Source: Actinomycetota bacterium
Lineage (GTDB): Bacteria > Actinomycetota > Actinomycetes > Streptosporangiales > Streptosporangiaceae
DNA length: 41,876 nucleotides
Reading direction: 5' to 3'
Assembly (NCBI GenBank): GCA_027313705.1
Contig: DAHVDE010000081.1
Coordinates: 1 to 41,876, forward strand
How positions within the stretch are numbered: position 1 is the stretch's first letter; each line of letters begins with the position of its first letter. Position numbers and translations under genes: made by a program. Below, piece after piece: positions 1 to 10,659 of this stretch. The notes beneath the pieces were generated by a model. The model searched no databases. It saw nothing but the letters and a program-made list of their open reading frames with translations, and was not told the DNA's origin.

Positions 1-1694
<1,694 letters not shown>

Positions 1695-1698
<4 letters not shown>

Positions 1699-2678
1699 TT
1701 CGCCATTCCGTCGCTGATCAGGCTCGCGCCTGGTACCGGCCCGCTGACCTGCACCACCGCACGGCAGACTCCCGCCCCGGTAATGCCTACCGCGAGCTCA
1801 CTGGCCTCCTGCGCGCCGCCTGCAAGGAAAGCGCAGGTCGGGCCGGATCCTGAGACTATCGCACCGAGGGCACCGTGCTCTTTCCCCGCTGCCAGTGCCC
1901 GCCGAAGTAGCGGCTGAAGCGAGAGCGCGGCGGGCTGCAGATCGTTGCTGAGCAGCGGGCCGACCGCAGCCGGGTCGCCCGACCGCAGCGCCGCCATGAG
2001 TTCTGTGCTCAGCGCGGGAGCGGGCACGTCGTCCGCGCCTGCATCCTCCGTCCGGCCAGGCCTGGCCGCCCGAAGCCGGTCACAGGCCGCGTAGACGTCA
2101 GGCGTGGCCAGCCCGCTGACCCCGAAGGCGAGCACCCAGTGGTAGTTGCCGGTGACCAGCGCCCTGGTCAGCTGCTCACCGCGGCCGATGCCGACCGCGG
2201 TGCCGCCGAGCAAGGAGAAAGGCACGTCGCTGCCGAGCGTGGCGCCGATTTCGCCGAGCGCGGCCTGCGTGAGGCCGGTACCCCACAGTTCGTTGCAGGC
2301 CACAAGCGCCCCCGCCGCGTCGGCACTACCGCCGGCCAGGCCGGCCGCGACCGGGATGCGCTTGCGGATGCCGATCCGCAGGCGAGCGGCCTGACCACGC
2401 AGACCGGTCGCCTTGGCCAGCGCGGCCGCCGCCCGCACGGCCAGGTTGGCCTGCCCTGCGGGCACCGACTCAGCGCCTTCGCCTGACACGGCGACGCCAA
2501 GGCGGTCCGCGTAGCGGACGGTCACCTCGTCGAACAGCGAGACGGCGTGGAATACGCTGACGATGTCGTGGTAACCGTCGCCGCGCAACGGCCCGACAGC
2601 GAGCTGAAGGTTGATCTTGGCCGGCACGCGAGCCGTGCACGTCCTTGCCGGTCTGGTGATCGATGTCACTTGCGCCAC
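1695..2678 (-). CDS. ispE: 4-diphosphocytidyl-2-C-methyl-D-erythritol kinase
   Basis: Phosphorylates CDP-methylerythritol in the MEP pathway, supplying isoprenoid precursors such as the polyprenyl phosphates used by the glycosyltransferases elsewhere in this window. GHMP-kinase family, 327 aa, close to the usual length. Visible signatures are VPAKINLQL with Lys21, the glycine-rich ATP loop [17 protein letters not shown] at about residues 109-125, and [12 protein letters not shown] with Asp151, corresponding to the family's catalytic Lys and Asp. A C-terminal GSGPTCAFL motif completes the fold. The ATG start lies inside the rsmA end (13-bp overlap) and the stop overlaps the ABC-F start, so it belongs to a translationally coupled operon. 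This order is the standard actinobacterial ksgA-ispE arrangement. Confidence 0.96.
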
Positions 2679-3574
2679 GTTTCGATGATGCTACCGGCGG
2701 TGGCGGCAGCCTCGGCAATTTTGATGTATTGCGTGATATCGATGGCCTCACCGCGCAGCGACTGGTCGACTCCCGCCGCGCTCAGCACCCGCCCGGCCGC
2801 ATCCGCCGATCCGGCCCAGGGCGCCAGCGCAGCCCTGAGGGTCTTGCGCCGCTGCGCGAACGCGGCGTCGATGACGGCGAAGACCGCGGCCCGGCTAGCC
2901 GCTACAGACCGGTGCCTGCCGCGATCGTCCCGCCTGGTGAAACTGACCAGCGCAGAATCCACGTTGGGCACTGGCCAGAACACCGTCCTGGCGATCGTTC
3001 CTGCACGGCGGGCGCTTCCGTACCAGGCCAGCTTGACCGAGGGCACGCCGTAGGTACGGCTGCCTGGCGGCGCGCACAGCCGGTCGGCCACCTCGGCCTG
3101 GACCATGATCAGGGCACGGGTGACCGACGGCAGGACTTCGAGCAGGTTAAGCATGATCGGCACGGCCACGTTATAGGGCAGGTTGGCCACGAGGACGCCG
3201 GGCTGCGCACCGGGAAGACCGCCGATCTTGACCGCGTCGGCGGTGACCACGGTGAGCCTGGCGGCCATCGCGGCCGACCTCGCGGCCACCGTGCCAGGCA
3301 ACTCGGCGGCGAGCACCTGATCGATCTCGACGGCCGTGACCCGTGCCCCGGTTTCCAGCAGGCCGAGCGTCAGCGAGCCGAGGCCAGGGCCCACCTCGAC
3401 CACGACATCGTCACGGCCGACGCGGGCTTGCGCCACGATCCGCCTGATGGTGCCGCCGTCGATGACGAAATTCTGCCCCAGATGCTTGGCTGGCCTGATC
3501 GCGAGCCTTCCGGCCAGTTTCCTTATCTCGGCCGCTCCGAGCAGTCCCGATCCGGCGTCCTCCACCGAGGTCAC
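2666..3574 (-). CDS. rsmA: 16S rRNA (adenine1518/1519-N6)-dimethyltransferase RsmA/KsgA
   Basis: Dimethylates two adjacent adenines in the helix-45 loop of 16S rRNA during late 30S assembly, using S-adenosylmethionine. The 302-aa protein shows the family markers: LGQNF near residue 32, SAM-binding motif [13 protein letters not shown] (about 58-69), the acidic motif AVEIDQ near 81, and catalytic NLPY at 131-134. The start is GTG at 3574, only 1 bp past the tatD stop. In many actinobacteria the resuscitation-promoting factor gene rpfB sits between tatD and this gene; here it does not. Confidence 0.96.
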   Translation of the reverse strand: MTSVEDAGSGLLGAAEIRKLAGRLAIRPAKHLGQNFVIDGGTIRRIVAQARVGRDDVVVEVGPGLGSLTLGLLETGARVTAVEIDQVLAAELPGTVAARSAAMAARLTVVTADAVKIGGLPGAQPGVLVANLPYNVAVPIMLNLLEVLPSVTRALIMVQAEVADRLCAPPGSRTYGVPSVKLAWYGSARRAGTIARTVFWPVPNVDSALVSFTRRDDRGRHRSVAASRAAVFAVIDAAFAQRRKTLRAALAPWAGSADAAGRVLSAAGVDQSLRGEAIDITQYIKIAEAAATAGSIIETWRK

Positions 3575-3575
3575 G

Positions 3576-4394
3576 CTAGCGCCAGGGACCGAACACCCGC
3601 TCGCCGGTCGCCATCACGATCGCGGCAAGCTCGGCGACGTCCATCTTCTTCACCTCGGCGATCGCCCGGAGCGTGTGCGCGACCTGGGCGGGCGCGTTTT
3701 CCTTACCCCGGTTTGGCGCCGGGGTAAGGAACGGCGCATCGGTTTCCACCAGGATCAGTTCCGCCGGGGCGATGGCGGCGGCCTCCCTGAGGCTGCCTGC
3801 GCTCGGAAAGGTCACATTGCCGGCGAAGCTCATCAGGTAGCCAGCTTCCGCGCACTTCTTCGCGAGTTCGGCTCCCCCGGAGAAGCAATGGAAGATGATG
3901 CTTTCCTGAAGATCGCAGGTTCGCAAGAGCTCGAGTACGTCGTCGTGGGCATCCCTGTCGTGGATCATCAGCGCCTTGCCAGCGGCCCTGGCGATTTCGA
4001 TGTGGGCAATGAACCACTCTTGCTGCACCTTCGGCGGCGAGCTATCCCTGTAGTAGTCAAGGCCGGTCTCGCCGACCGCGCGCACCTGAGGCAGGGCGGC
4101 CAGTCCCGCGATCTCGGCGAGGACTTCTTCCTTGCGCGAATTCAGGCCTGCGGTCTCGTTGGGATGAATGGCCACGGCGGCGTACACGTCGCGATGCTCG
4201 GCCGCGCAGGCGGCTGACCACCTCGACGACTCAAGGTCGCAGCCGACGGTGACCACCTGGCTGATCCCGGCCGCCCGAGCCGACCGCAGGACCTCCAGTG
4301 GCGGCTCGGACAGCATGTCAAGGTGCGTGTGCGAGTCGAAGACCTGACCTGGCAGCGGCTGCGGCGGCGGCGCGACCGGTGCTCGCCTGCTCAC
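3576..4394 (-). CDS. tatD: TatD family metal-dependent DNase
   Basis: TIM-barrel metallohydrolase of the TatD family, a 3'-5' exonuclease acting on DNA and RNA ends, cytoplasmic. Metal ligands are all visible: DSHTHLD (His22, His24), VGETGLDYY (Glu109), IHDRDAHDD (His145), FHCFSG (His169) and VETDAPFL (Asp219). The 272-aa length includes a Pro-rich N-terminal tail of about 17 residues before the conserved core. The GTG start overlaps the metG stop by 4 bp (GTGA), giving translational coupling. The order metG-tatD is the usual one in actinobacteria. Confidence 0.94.
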   Translation of the reverse strand: MSRRAPVAPPPQPLPGQVFDSHTHLDMLSEPPLEVLRSARAAGISQVVTVGCDLESSRWSAACAAEHRDVYAAVAIHPNETAGLNSRKEEVLAEIAGLAALPQVRAVGETGLDYYRDSSPPKVQQEWFIAHIEIARAAGKALMIHDRDAHDDVLELLRTCDLQESIIFHCFSGGAELAKKCAEAGYLMSFAGNVTFPSAGSLREAAAIAPAELILVETDAPFLTPAPNRGKENAPAQVAHTLRAIAEVKKMDVAELAAIVMATGERVFGPWR

Positions 4395-6208
4395 GACCCT
4401 GGCTCGGTGTCGTAACCGCGCAGCCTGGTCAGTTCGTCTTCGGCCGCGGCCGGGTCGATCTTGGCGAACAGCGGCGTCGGCTGGCTAAGCGGCGTACCTG
4501 GCTTGATCGCGGTCGACCCCCACCCCGCCTGCCCGGAATAGCTGCCGGTGACGACCGGGTATGGCCGGCCGTCGTCCTCGCTGACCTCGTCGATTCTCGG
4601 CATGTCCGACCAGGTGCCCTCGCCGCCGAGCAGTTCGAACACCCGCTGCGACGAGCTTGGCAGGAACGGGGTAAGCAGCGTCTTGCCGTCGTCGACCAGT
4701 TGCAGCGCGACGTGCAGTATCGTCTTCATCCGGTCGGGATCTGACTCGCGCAGCTTCCATGGCGCCTGGTCAGACAGGTATTTGTTAGCCTCGGCCAGCG
4801 TCCGCATGACCTCGGTGATCGCGTTCTTGAACCGGCACCTGGCCAGGGAGTCGCCGACGCTGGCGAACGCGTTTGCTGAACGCTCGAGTATGGCGCGGTC
4901 CTCGTCGGTGAACTGGCCGGCCTGCGGGATCGAGCCGATGTTACGCGCGGCGAAGGAGACGCTGCGGTTCACCAGGTTGCCCCAGTTCGCCACAAGTTCG
5001 TCGTTGTTGCGCCTGATGAACTCGGTCCAGGTGAAGTCGGTGTCCTGGCTTTCCGGCCCGGCCACGGCGACGTAATAGCGCAGCGCGTCCACGTCGTACC
5101 TGGACAGGAAGTCACGCACGTAGATGACGATCGACCGAGACGAGGAGAACTTGCGGCCCTCCATGGTCAAGAACTCCGACGAGACGACCTCTGACGGCAA
5201 GTTGAGCGCGCCGAGCGAGCCAGGCCGGCCGCCCTTGGTGCCAGTCCCGCCGTAGCCGAGCAGCATCGCCGGCCAGAACTCCGAGTGGAAGACGATGTTG
5301 TCCTTGCCCATGAAGTAGTAAGAGAGCGCGTCAGGCGACTGCCACCAGGCCCGCCAGGCGTCAGGGTCGCCAGACCTCCTGGCCCACTCGATGGAGGCGG
5401 ACAGGTACCCGATCACCGCGTCGAACCAGACGTAGATGCGCTTGTCGGCCCGGTCAAGCCAGCCTTCGAGCGGGATAGGCACGCCCCAGTCCAGGTCCCT
5501 GGTAATGGCGCGGGGCTGGAGATCACCGAGCAGGTTGAGCGAGAACTTCAGCACGTTGGGCCGCCACTGGCCGCTCTTGGACTGCAGCCAGGTACCGAGC
5601 ACGTCGGCGAACGCGGGCAGGTCGAGGAAGAACTGCTCGGTCTCCACGAAGACCGGCGTCTCGCCGTTGATCTTCGATCTCGGGTTGATCAGGTCGACCG
5701 GGTCAAGCTGGTTCTGGCAGTTGTCGCACTGGTCACCGCGAGCGCCGTCGAAGCCGCAGATGGGGCAGGTGCCCTCGATGTAACGGTCGGGCAGGGTGCG
5801 GCCGGTCGACGGCGAGACGGCGCCGAGCGTGGACTTGGTGAGGATATAGCCGTTGTCGTAGAGGCCCTTGAAGATCTCCTGCGTCACCGCGTAGTGGTTG
5901 CGCGTGGTGGTCCTCGTGAACAGGTCGTAGGACATGCCGAGTCCGGCCAGGTCCTCCGCAATCACCCGGTTGTAGCGGTCGGCGAGCTCGCGCGCGGTCA
6001 CGCCTTCCGCGTCGGCCTGCACCTGGATCGGGGTTCCGTGCTCGTCGGTGCCGCTCACCATCAGCACCTTGTCGCCGGCCATCCGGTGATACCTGGAGAA
6101 CATGTCGCAAGGCAGGCCGAACCCGGATACGTGCCCGATGTGCCTGGGCCCGTTGGCATAAGGCCACGCTGGCGCGGCCAGAATGTGACGAGGTGCAGAT
6201 GACGACAT
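4391..6208 (-). CDS. metG: Methionyl-tRNA synthetase
   Basis: Charges tRNA-Met with methionine; class I synthetase. The HIGH signature reads RHIGH at residues 22-26 and the KMSKS loop is represented by KFSSSR near residue 353. A zinc knuckle CPICG followed by CDNC is seen near residues 147-162, as in the E. coli-type enzymes. With the ATG at 6208 the protein has 605 residues, typical of forms lacking the C-terminal dimerisation domain. An in-frame ATG 39 bp upstream (6247) would add 13 non-conserved residues; I reject it because the family begins just before the HIGH region. No Shine-Dalgarno sequence is visible; a TAGGCT hexamer lies 7 nt upstream, suggesting a leaderless mRNA. First gene of the metG-tatD-rsmA-ispE-ABC-F unit. 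Confidence 0.96.
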   Translation of the reverse strand: MSSSAPRHILAAPAWPYANGPRHIGHVSGFGLPCDMFSRYHRMAGDKVLMVSGTDEHGTPIQVQADAEGVTARELADRYNRVIAEDLAGLGMSYDLFTRTTTRNHYAVTQEIFKGLYDNGYILTKSTLGAVSPSTGRTLPDRYIEGTCPICGFDGARGDQCDNCQNQLDPVDLINPRSKINGETPVFVETEQFFLDLPAFADVLGTWLQSKSGQWRPNVLKFSLNLLGDLQPRAITRDLDWGVPIPLEGWLDRADKRIYVWFDAVIGYLSASIEWARRSGDPDAWRAWWQSPDALSYYFMGKDNIVFHSEFWPAMLLGYGGTGTKGGRPGSLGALNLPSEVVSSEFLTMEGRKFSSSRSIVIYVRDFLSRYDVDALRYYVAVAGPESQDTDFTWTEFIRRNNDELVANWGNLVNRSVSFAARNIGSIPQAGQFTDEDRAILERSANAFASVGDSLARCRFKNAITEVMRTLAEANKYLSDQAPWKLRESDPDRMKTILHVALQLVDDGKTLLTPFLPSSSQRVFELLGGEGTWSDMPRIDEVSEDDGRPYPVVTGSYSGQAGWGSTAIKPGTPLSQPTPLFAKIDPAAAEDELTRLRGYDTEPGS

Positions 6209-6215
6209 GCACTCA

Positions 6216-6221
6216 AGCCTA
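6216..6221 (-). promoter_or_regulatory. Putative -10 element of a leaderless metG promoter
   Basis: TAGGCT on the minus strand, 7 nt before the metG ATG. It fits the actinobacterial TANNNT -10 pattern, and there is no ribosome binding site between it and the start. The same hexamer occurs before three other genes in the window. I see no convincing -35. Confidence 0.5.
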
Positions 6222-6284
6222 GAGCCACCGCCGGAGCGCTCGCCCATGGTTATTGCGGCCGGCGACCGCGGTTACCGAACCAGG

Positions 6285-7130
6285 TTAGGCACGTTTGGCG
6301 TGAATAACCGCTTCGTACAGGTCTCGCCGGCGCAGGCCGAGCCTGCTGGCCGTCGCCGCGATCGCGTCGCTGCGGGAACTGCCGGCCTGCTCGGCGGCGG
6401 CCACTTCGGCAATCGCGCCGGCCAGGTCAATGGCGACCGCCTCGGCGGCGCCCGCTACTACCAGCGTGATCTCGCCGAGCACGCCAGCCGCGGCCCACTG
6501 CGCCAGGTCACCTAGCGTGGCCCTGATGATCTCCTCGTGGGTCTTGGTCAGCTCACGGCAGACAACGGCCGGCCGGCCCGCGCCGAAGGCTGCGGCCAGT
6601 TCCGCCAGGGTCTCCGCTAGCCGGCGTGGCGATTCGAAGAAGACCATGGTCCTGCGCTCGGCGGCGAGGTCGGCGAACCTGCGGCCGCGCTCCCCGGCGC
6701 GGCGCGGCGGAAAGCCCTCGAAGCAGAACCGGTCCGTCGGCAGGCCGGACACCGCGAGCGCGGCGGTGACCGCGGACGGGCCAGGGAGCACGCTGACCGG
6801 TAGCCCGGCCTCGACGGCGGCGGTCACCAGCCGGTAGCCGGGATCGCTGATGCCAGGCAGGCCCGCGTCGGTGATGAGCAGCACGTCATTGCCGCTCGCC
6901 AGCTCTTCGATCAGGCCAGGCACGCGTGCCGTCTCGACGTCTTCGTAGTAGGAGACCACCCGGCCGGTGAGCCGCACGCCGAGCGCGGCGGCGAGTCTGC
7001 GCAGCTTACGCGTGTCCTCGGCCGCGATCACTGTGGCCTGGCCAAGAGCCGCGACCAGGCCGCCCGACGCGTCGGCCGGCCGGCCGATCGGAGCGGCCGC
7101 CAGAATCAGGGTCCCTCTGCTCGCGTCCAT
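6285..7130 (-). CDS. rsmI: 16S rRNA (cytidine1402-2'-O)-methyltransferase RsmI
   Basis: 2'-O-methylates C1402 of 16S rRNA in the ribosomal P-site. SAM-dependent tetrapyrrole-methylase fold: LILAAAPIGRPADAS at the N-terminus, VIAAEDTRKLRRLA, SYYEDVE, the hallmark LLITDAGLPGISDPG, LPGPSAVTAALAVSGLPTD and FFESPRRL in order. Starting at the ATG at 7130 gives 281 residues, the usual length; upstream in-frame starts (7163, 7241) would add non-conserved sequence overlapping the divergent pmt start. There is no clear Shine-Dalgarno sequence; TAGCGT lies 7 nt upstream. The rsmI/pmt divergent pair is also found in Mycobacterium tuberculosis (Rv1003/Rv1002c). Confidence 0.94.
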   Translation of the reverse strand: MDASRGTLILAAAPIGRPADASGGLVAALGQATVIAAEDTRKLRRLAAALGVRLTGRVVSYYEDVETARVPGLIEELASGNDVLLITDAGLPGISDPGYRLVTAAVEAGLPVSVLPGPSAVTAALAVSGLPTDRFCFEGFPPRRAGERGRRFADLAAERRTMVFFESPRRLAETLAELAAAFGAGRPAVVCRELTKTHEEIIRATLGDLAQWAAAGVLGEITLVVAGAAEAVAIDLAGAIAEVAAAEQAGSSRSDAIAATASRLGLRRRDLYEAVIHAKRA

Positions 7131-7171
7131 CCGGTCCACGCTAATGCCCGACGGCCCTAACATGAACTGCG
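7131..7171. promoter_or_regulatory. 41-bp divergent promoter gap between rsmI and pmt
   Basis: The start codons of rsmI (minus) and pmt (plus) are only 41 bp apart. Each side has a TANNNT hexamer close to its start: TAGCGT at 7138-7143 (minus), 7 nt before rsmI, and TAACAT at 7158-7163 (plus), 8 nt before pmt. The two polymerases would have to bind overlapping DNA. This is inferred from spacing only. Confidence 0.45.
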
Positions 7172-8788
7172 ATGGGAGCTTTCTGGTCCGCGCCGCCGAT
7201 CGAGGGTGCGCGCATAAGGCAACGGGAGCCGGCCGTATCACTGAAAGAGCGGCTCGTGCCGCCCATGCCCCCGGCGTCGGTGTGGGGCTGGGCCGGACCG
7301 CTGCTCGTCACGCTCTTCGGCGGGTTCCTGCGTTTCTACCGGCTCGGCATTCCGCATGCCGTGGTCTTTGACGAGACCTATTACGTGCCTGACGCTTACG
7401 GCATCTTGAAGCACGGGGTCGAGATCAACGCGGTCGGTGCCGCCAAGAACCGCAATCTTGTCGATCACCTTCTCGCTACCGGCAGCACGCACATCTTGAC
7501 CAACACCGGCGAGTACGTCGTCCACCCGCCGTTCGGCAAGGTCATGATCGCGGTTGGTGAATGGCTGTTCGGGCTGACGCCATTCGGGTGGCGCTTCATG
7601 GCGGCGGTGGCGGGCACGCTCGCGATCCTGCTCGTCGCCAGGATCACCAGGCGGATGACCAGGTCGACGATGCTTGGCTGCATCGCCGGGCTGCTCATGT
7701 CGCTCGACGGTCTTGAGCTCGTGCTCAGCCGGACCGCGATACTCGACATCTTCGTGACGTTCTGGGCGCTGGCCGCCTTCGGCATGCTGGTGCTTGACCG
7801 TGACGCGGCGCGGGCGAAACTCGCGGAAGCGGCCATGGCCGCCGGCGCGACAGGTGCGCCTGGCGAGGAACTGAGCGGCGGCGGCATCAAGCTAGGGATC
7901 CGCTGGCGCCTGGTGCTCGCCGGGGTGTTCCTCGGCCTCGCCTGCGCGTCCAAGTGGAACGGCATCTGGTTCCTGCTCGCCTTCGGCGGACTCGCGCTGG
8001 CCTGGGACCTCGGAGCCAGGCGAGCGCTCGGATACAGGGAAAGGCTCGCAGGCACGCTGCGCAGCGACGCGAAATGGCTGCCGGTGACGTTCGTCGCCAT
8101 TCCCGCCGCTACCTACACCGCCGCCTGGTCAGGCTGGTTCGCGACCAGCCTCGGCTACGACAGGAACTGGGCCGCGCTCGCCGGTAACCACGTGCCGATC
8201 TGGTCGACGCTCGATTCCTGGTATCAGTACCAGAAGTCCATGCTCAGCTTCGGCCTCGGGCTCAACTCGAAGGCCGGCTATGTCTCCGAGCCGTGGAGCT
8301 GGCTCTACCTTGGGCGGCCAGTTTCCTTCTTCTATACGGCGCCCAAAGGCTGCGGCGTGCCTTCTTGCTCGCAGGAAGTGCTCGCGATCGGCACCCCGGC
8401 CATCTGGTGGGCGTCGATCCTGGCGCTGGCCTTCTGCCTCGGCTGGTGGATCAGCCGCAGGGACTGGCGGGCGGGCGCGGTCCTGGTCGCTGTCGGAGCA
8501 GGCTGGCTGCCCTGGTTCTGGTTCGCCTTGCACGACCAGCGCACAGAGTACTACTTCTACGCGATCGCGTTCCTGCCCTACCTGGTCATCGCGATTACGT
8601 TGTGCCTTGGACTGATCATCGGGCCGGTCGATGCCCCGCCTGGCCGGCGCGCGATCGGGGCCGTCGTCACCGGGGCTTACCTGCTCCTCGTGCTCGCCAA
8701 TTTCGCCTATTTGTATCCGGTGCTCACCGCGCAAGTCCTGCCTTACGAGTTCTGGCGTCAGCGAATGTGGTTCAGCAGCTGGATCTAG
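7172..8788 (+). CDS. pmt: Polyprenyl-phosphate-mannose--protein O-mannosyltransferase
   Basis: GT39 membrane enzyme that transfers mannose from polyprenyl-phosphate mannose to Ser/Thr of secreted proteins (Rv1002c-type). The 538-aa protein has about ten hydrophobic segments beginning near residue 38. The catalytic acidic pair is in VVFDETYYVPDAYG (Asp67, Glu68) in the first extracytoplasmic loop, and VVHPPFGK and NGIWFL follow as in the family. The C-terminal half has further membrane spans and ends with Trp/Arg-rich residues common in PMTs. The exact start is uncertain: the ATG at 7172 lacks a Shine-Dalgarno sequence but has TAACAT 8 nt upstream; the first 30 residues are not conserved. Divergent from rsmI. 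Confidence 0.92.
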   Translation: MGAFWSAPPIEGARIRQREPAVSLKERLVPPMPPASVWGWAGPLLVTLFGGFLRFYRLGIPHAVVFDETYYVPDAYGILKHGVEINAVGAAKNRNLVDHLLATGSTHILTNTGEYVVHPPFGKVMIAVGEWLFGLTPFGWRFMAAVAGTLAILLVARITRRMTRSTMLGCIAGLLMSLDGLELVLSRTAILDIFVTFWALAAFGMLVLDRDAARAKLAEAAMAAGATGAPGEELSGGGIKLGIRWRLVLAGVFLGLACASKWNGIWFLLAFGGLALAWDLGARRALGYRERLAGTLRSDAKWLPVTFVAIPAATYTAAWSGWFATSLGYDRNWAALAGNHVPIWSTLDSWYQYQKSMLSFGLGLNSKAGYVSEPWSWLYLGRPVSFFYTAPKGCGVPSCSQEVLAIGTPAIWWASILALAFCLGWWISRRDWRAGAVLVAVGAGWLPWFWFALHDQRTEYYFYAIAFLPYLVIAITLCLGLIIGPVDAPPGRRAIGAVVTGAYLLLVLANFAYLYPVLTAQVLPYEFWRQRMWFSSWI

Positions 8789-8807
8789 CTGGGTTCTTGG
8801 CCGGCCC

Positions 8808-8845
8808 GGTCACGGCTGACCTGTGGCTTTTGGGAGGCCGTGACC
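8808..8845. terminator. Stem-loop downstream of pmt
   Basis: Perfect 9-bp inverted repeat GGTCACGGC / GCCGTGACC (8808-8816 and 8837-8845) with a 20-nt loop, starting 20 bp after the pmt stop and 41 bp before the next gene. There is no T-tract on either side, so it could be an actinobacterial L-shaped terminator or a protein-binding operator for the sigma gene. Confidence 0.45.
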
Positions 8846-8870
8846 AGGCCGTGATAGGTTAGCGCTTTGA

Positions 8871-8876
8871 TAGGCT
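8871..8876 (+). promoter_or_regulatory. Putative -10 element before the first SigR-like gene
   Basis: TAGGCT, 9 nt before the ATG at 8886. Transcription starting about 7 nt downstream would give a near-leaderless mRNA for that ATG, or a leader of roughly 45 nt for the alternative ATG at 8928. Confidence 0.45.
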
Positions 8877-8885
8877 GAGTGGGTT

Positions 8886-9512
8886 ATGTCGATGTTGCAG
8901 GGGGTGAGGTTCATCAGCGAGGAGCGGATGGGCGCCACACCTGCGGCCGAACCTCACCGGCAGGCCGAGTTCGAGCGCCAGGTGCGGCCCTACCTGACGC
9001 AGCTCTATCAGGCGGCACTGCGCATGACACGCAACGCCAGCGACGCCGAGGACCTGGTACAGGAAACGCTAGCCAAGGCGTACGTGGCCTTTCATCAGTT
9101 CACGCCTGGCACCAACCTGCGCGCCTGGTTGCACAAGATCTTGTCGAACGCGTTCGTCAACAACTACCGCAAGACCAGAAGGCAGCCTGCCCTCGCCACG
9201 GCGACGGAACTGGCGGGCGACTGGCAGACGGGGACAGACGCCTCGGCTCCCGTGGCCAGGTCGGCCGAGGCCGAGGCGCTCGACCGGCTCGGGGATTCTG
9301 AGGTACTGCGGGCGCTTCGCGACCTTCCTACCGACTTCCGTACCGCCGTGTACCTGGCGGACATCGAGGGTTACCCGTACCGGGAAGTGGCCGCGATGAT
9401 GGGCACCCCGATAGGTACTGTCATGTCACGGCTGCATCGCGGCCGGGACCGGTTGCGCCGTGCGCTTGCCGCCTACGGGCCGCCAGGCAGGCCCACGCCG
9501 GCTACCGCCTAA
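8886..9512 (+). CDS. ECF RNA polymerase sigma factor, SigR/SigH-like (copy 1)
   Basis: Group IV (ECF12-type) sigma factor. Sigma-2 is seen as [31 protein letters not shown] and the -10 recognition part [14 protein letters not shown]; sigma-4 as [16 protein letters not shown], then [18 protein letters not shown], a helix-turn-helix for the -35. Relatives of this group control thiol-oxidative and heat stress. The start is unsettled: the ATG at 8886 has a TANNNT box 9 nt upstream, while the ATG at 8928 follows GAGGAG only 3 nt away and gives the N-terminus closer to the family (194 aa instead of 208). SigR-type genes are normally followed by the zinc anti-sigma gene rsrA (HxxxCxxC); none is found here. 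Its closest visible relative is the next sigma gene. Confidence 0.9.
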   Translation: MSMLQGVRFISEERMGATPAAEPHRQAEFERQVRPYLTQLYQAALRMTRNASDAEDLVQETLAKAYVAFHQFTPGTNLRAWLHKILSNAFVNNYRKTRRQPALATATELAGDWQTGTDASAPVARSAEAEALDRLGDSEVLRALRDLPTDFRTAVYLADIEGYPYREVAAMMGTPIGTVMSRLHRGRDRLRRALAAYGPPGRPTPATA

Positions 9513-9727
9513 CCCTGCCGCAAGCGCCGCGCGAGTTGCCTTATCACCTCGGCCGGGTGCGGGTCACCGCGATCCAGGTCGTCAGGGTCCGGCCAGCAGC
9601 CAGCACGGTCAGGGCGCGGGTGCGGGATGCCGGGCCAGCATCCGTCTCGGTCTTGCACCCGGCGGCGGCCGCCGATGTGAAGCAGTGAACCGAGATCGGC
9701 GGCTGATCCGCCGCTTGACTTAGCCAT
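9509..9727 (-). CDS. Small hypothetical protein between two sigma genes
   Basis: A 72-residue ORF on the minus strand whose stop overlaps the stop of the first sigma gene. In its favour is a strong ribosome binding site, GGGAGG, 6 nt before the ATG, and a mostly GC-rich third codon position. The product is Arg/Asp/Pro-rich, begins [13 protein letters not shown], and has two GCWP motifs flanking a His (GCWPGIPH and AGCWPDPDD). It ends in a basic helix, [13 protein letters not shown] recognise no family. It lacks the HxxxCxxC zinc motif of SigR anti-sigma factors, so I do not call it one. It may also be chance coding potential in an otherwise empty 471-bp gap. Confidence 0.4.
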   Translation of the reverse strand: MAKSSGGSAADLGSLLHIGGRRRVQDRDGCWPGIPHPRPDRAGCWPDPDDLDRGDPHPAEVIRQLARRLRQG

Positions 9728-9983
9728 CACGAACCTCCCTGGCGGCGGGTCTTGGCTACCTGAGCCGCTAACTCCATGGTGCGACCCCTCGCGACATATC
9801 GCAAACTCCTGCGGTCGCCGATGAACCCTGAGACCCTTGGTCGCGTCAGTAAGGTATGGAGATAGCTTCATAACGATGTGTAGGCGACGTGTAACCGAGA
9901 TCACGAATCCTTGGAGACCACCAGGACGTCTTAGTTGTGACAGATCTCGAAGGAGCACCCCATCCAAGGGAGCAAACGTTCGC
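9728..9983. promoter_or_regulatory. Intergenic region upstream of the second sigma gene
   Basis: This 256-bp gap is clearly more AT-rich than its neighbours, especially 9840-9960, and should hold the promoters of the second sigma gene and of the small minus-strand ORF. A GGAG (from 9914) and a GTT about 17 bp further loosely resemble the GGAA-N-GTT promoter of SigR-type factors, but the match is too weak to call autoregulation. The in-frame extension upstream of the sigma start has non-coding base composition. Confidence 0.4.
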
Positions 9984-10613
9984 ATGACTGCCGCCACAGC
10001 ACCAGATGTCAAGCCAGCGCAGGTCACTGGAGCCGCAGCCACGCCGGCCGACCCGCAGGCTAAGTCAACCGACTTCGACCAGCAGGTCCGGCCTTACCTC
10101 GACCAGCTTTACCCGGCTGCGCTTCGGCTGACCAGGAACCGCGCCGATGCCGAGGACCTGGTGCAGGAAACCCTGACCAAGGCTTACACGGCCTACCACC
10201 AGTTCACCCCTGGCACCAACCTGCGCGCCTGGCTGCACCGGATACTTGCCAACACGTTCATCAACAGCTACCGGAAGACCAAGCGCGAGCCGGCCATCAG
10301 CCCGGGTGCCGACCCGCACCAGGACTGGCAGCTTGGCCGTGACCCGCTGGCGGGCCCGGCGCGTTCCGCCGAGGCCGAGGCGCTCGACAAGATCACCGAC
10401 TCATCCGTTCTCGCCGCGCTGCGCGAACTGCCAGACGACTTCAAGACCACCATCTGGCTGGCCGACGTCGAGGGCTATCCGTACCGGGAAGTCGCCGCGA
10501 TGATGGGCACGCCGATCGGCACCGTGATGTCGCGCCTGCACCGCGGCCGCAGCAAGCTGCGCCAGCAACTCGTCGCCCGCCCGCACCGCGCCAGGCCGCT
10601 GACCAGCAGCTGA
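9984..10613 (+). CDS. ECF RNA polymerase sigma factor, SigR/SigH-like (copy 2)
   Basis: A 209-aa ECF12-type sigma factor very like the gene before it: shared blocks include [24 protein letters not shown] and [18 protein letters not shown]. Sigma-2 spans about residues 30-100 and sigma-4 about 140-195. The ATG at 9984 follows AAGGGAG at a spacing of about 11 nt and places the N-terminus as in SigR. The frame stays open 49 codons further upstream to a TTG at 9837, but about half of those third positions are A or T, unlike the gene, so I leave them out. Convergent with the GT39 gene, 46 bp away. No rsrA-like anti-sigma gene follows. It could respond to disulfide or heat stress as relatives do; that is inference. 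Confidence 0.92.
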   Translation: MTAATAPDVKPAQVTGAAATPADPQAKSTDFDQQVRPYLDQLYPAALRLTRNRADAEDLVQETLTKAYTAYHQFTPGTNLRAWLHRILANTFINSYRKTKREPAISPGADPHQDWQLGRDPLAGPARSAEAEALDKITDSSVLAALRELPDDFKTTIWLADVEGYPYREVAAMMGTPIGTVMSRLHRGRSKLRQQLVARPHRARPLTSS

Positions 10614-10659
10614 TCTGCCTCAGGCACCGCCCCCGCGCACCTGATGCTCGCTCAGCGCG

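Noticed and set aside
2663-3727. Long plus-strand open frame opposite rsmA and ispE
   Set aside because: Arg/Gly/Pro-rich shadow of minus-strand genes with clear family motifs.
9837-9983. In-frame extension of the second sigma gene resembling the longer sigma-R' isoform of Streptomyces
   Set aside because: It opens with TTG, and about half of its third codon positions are A or T, unlike the gene itself; it looks like promoter DNA.
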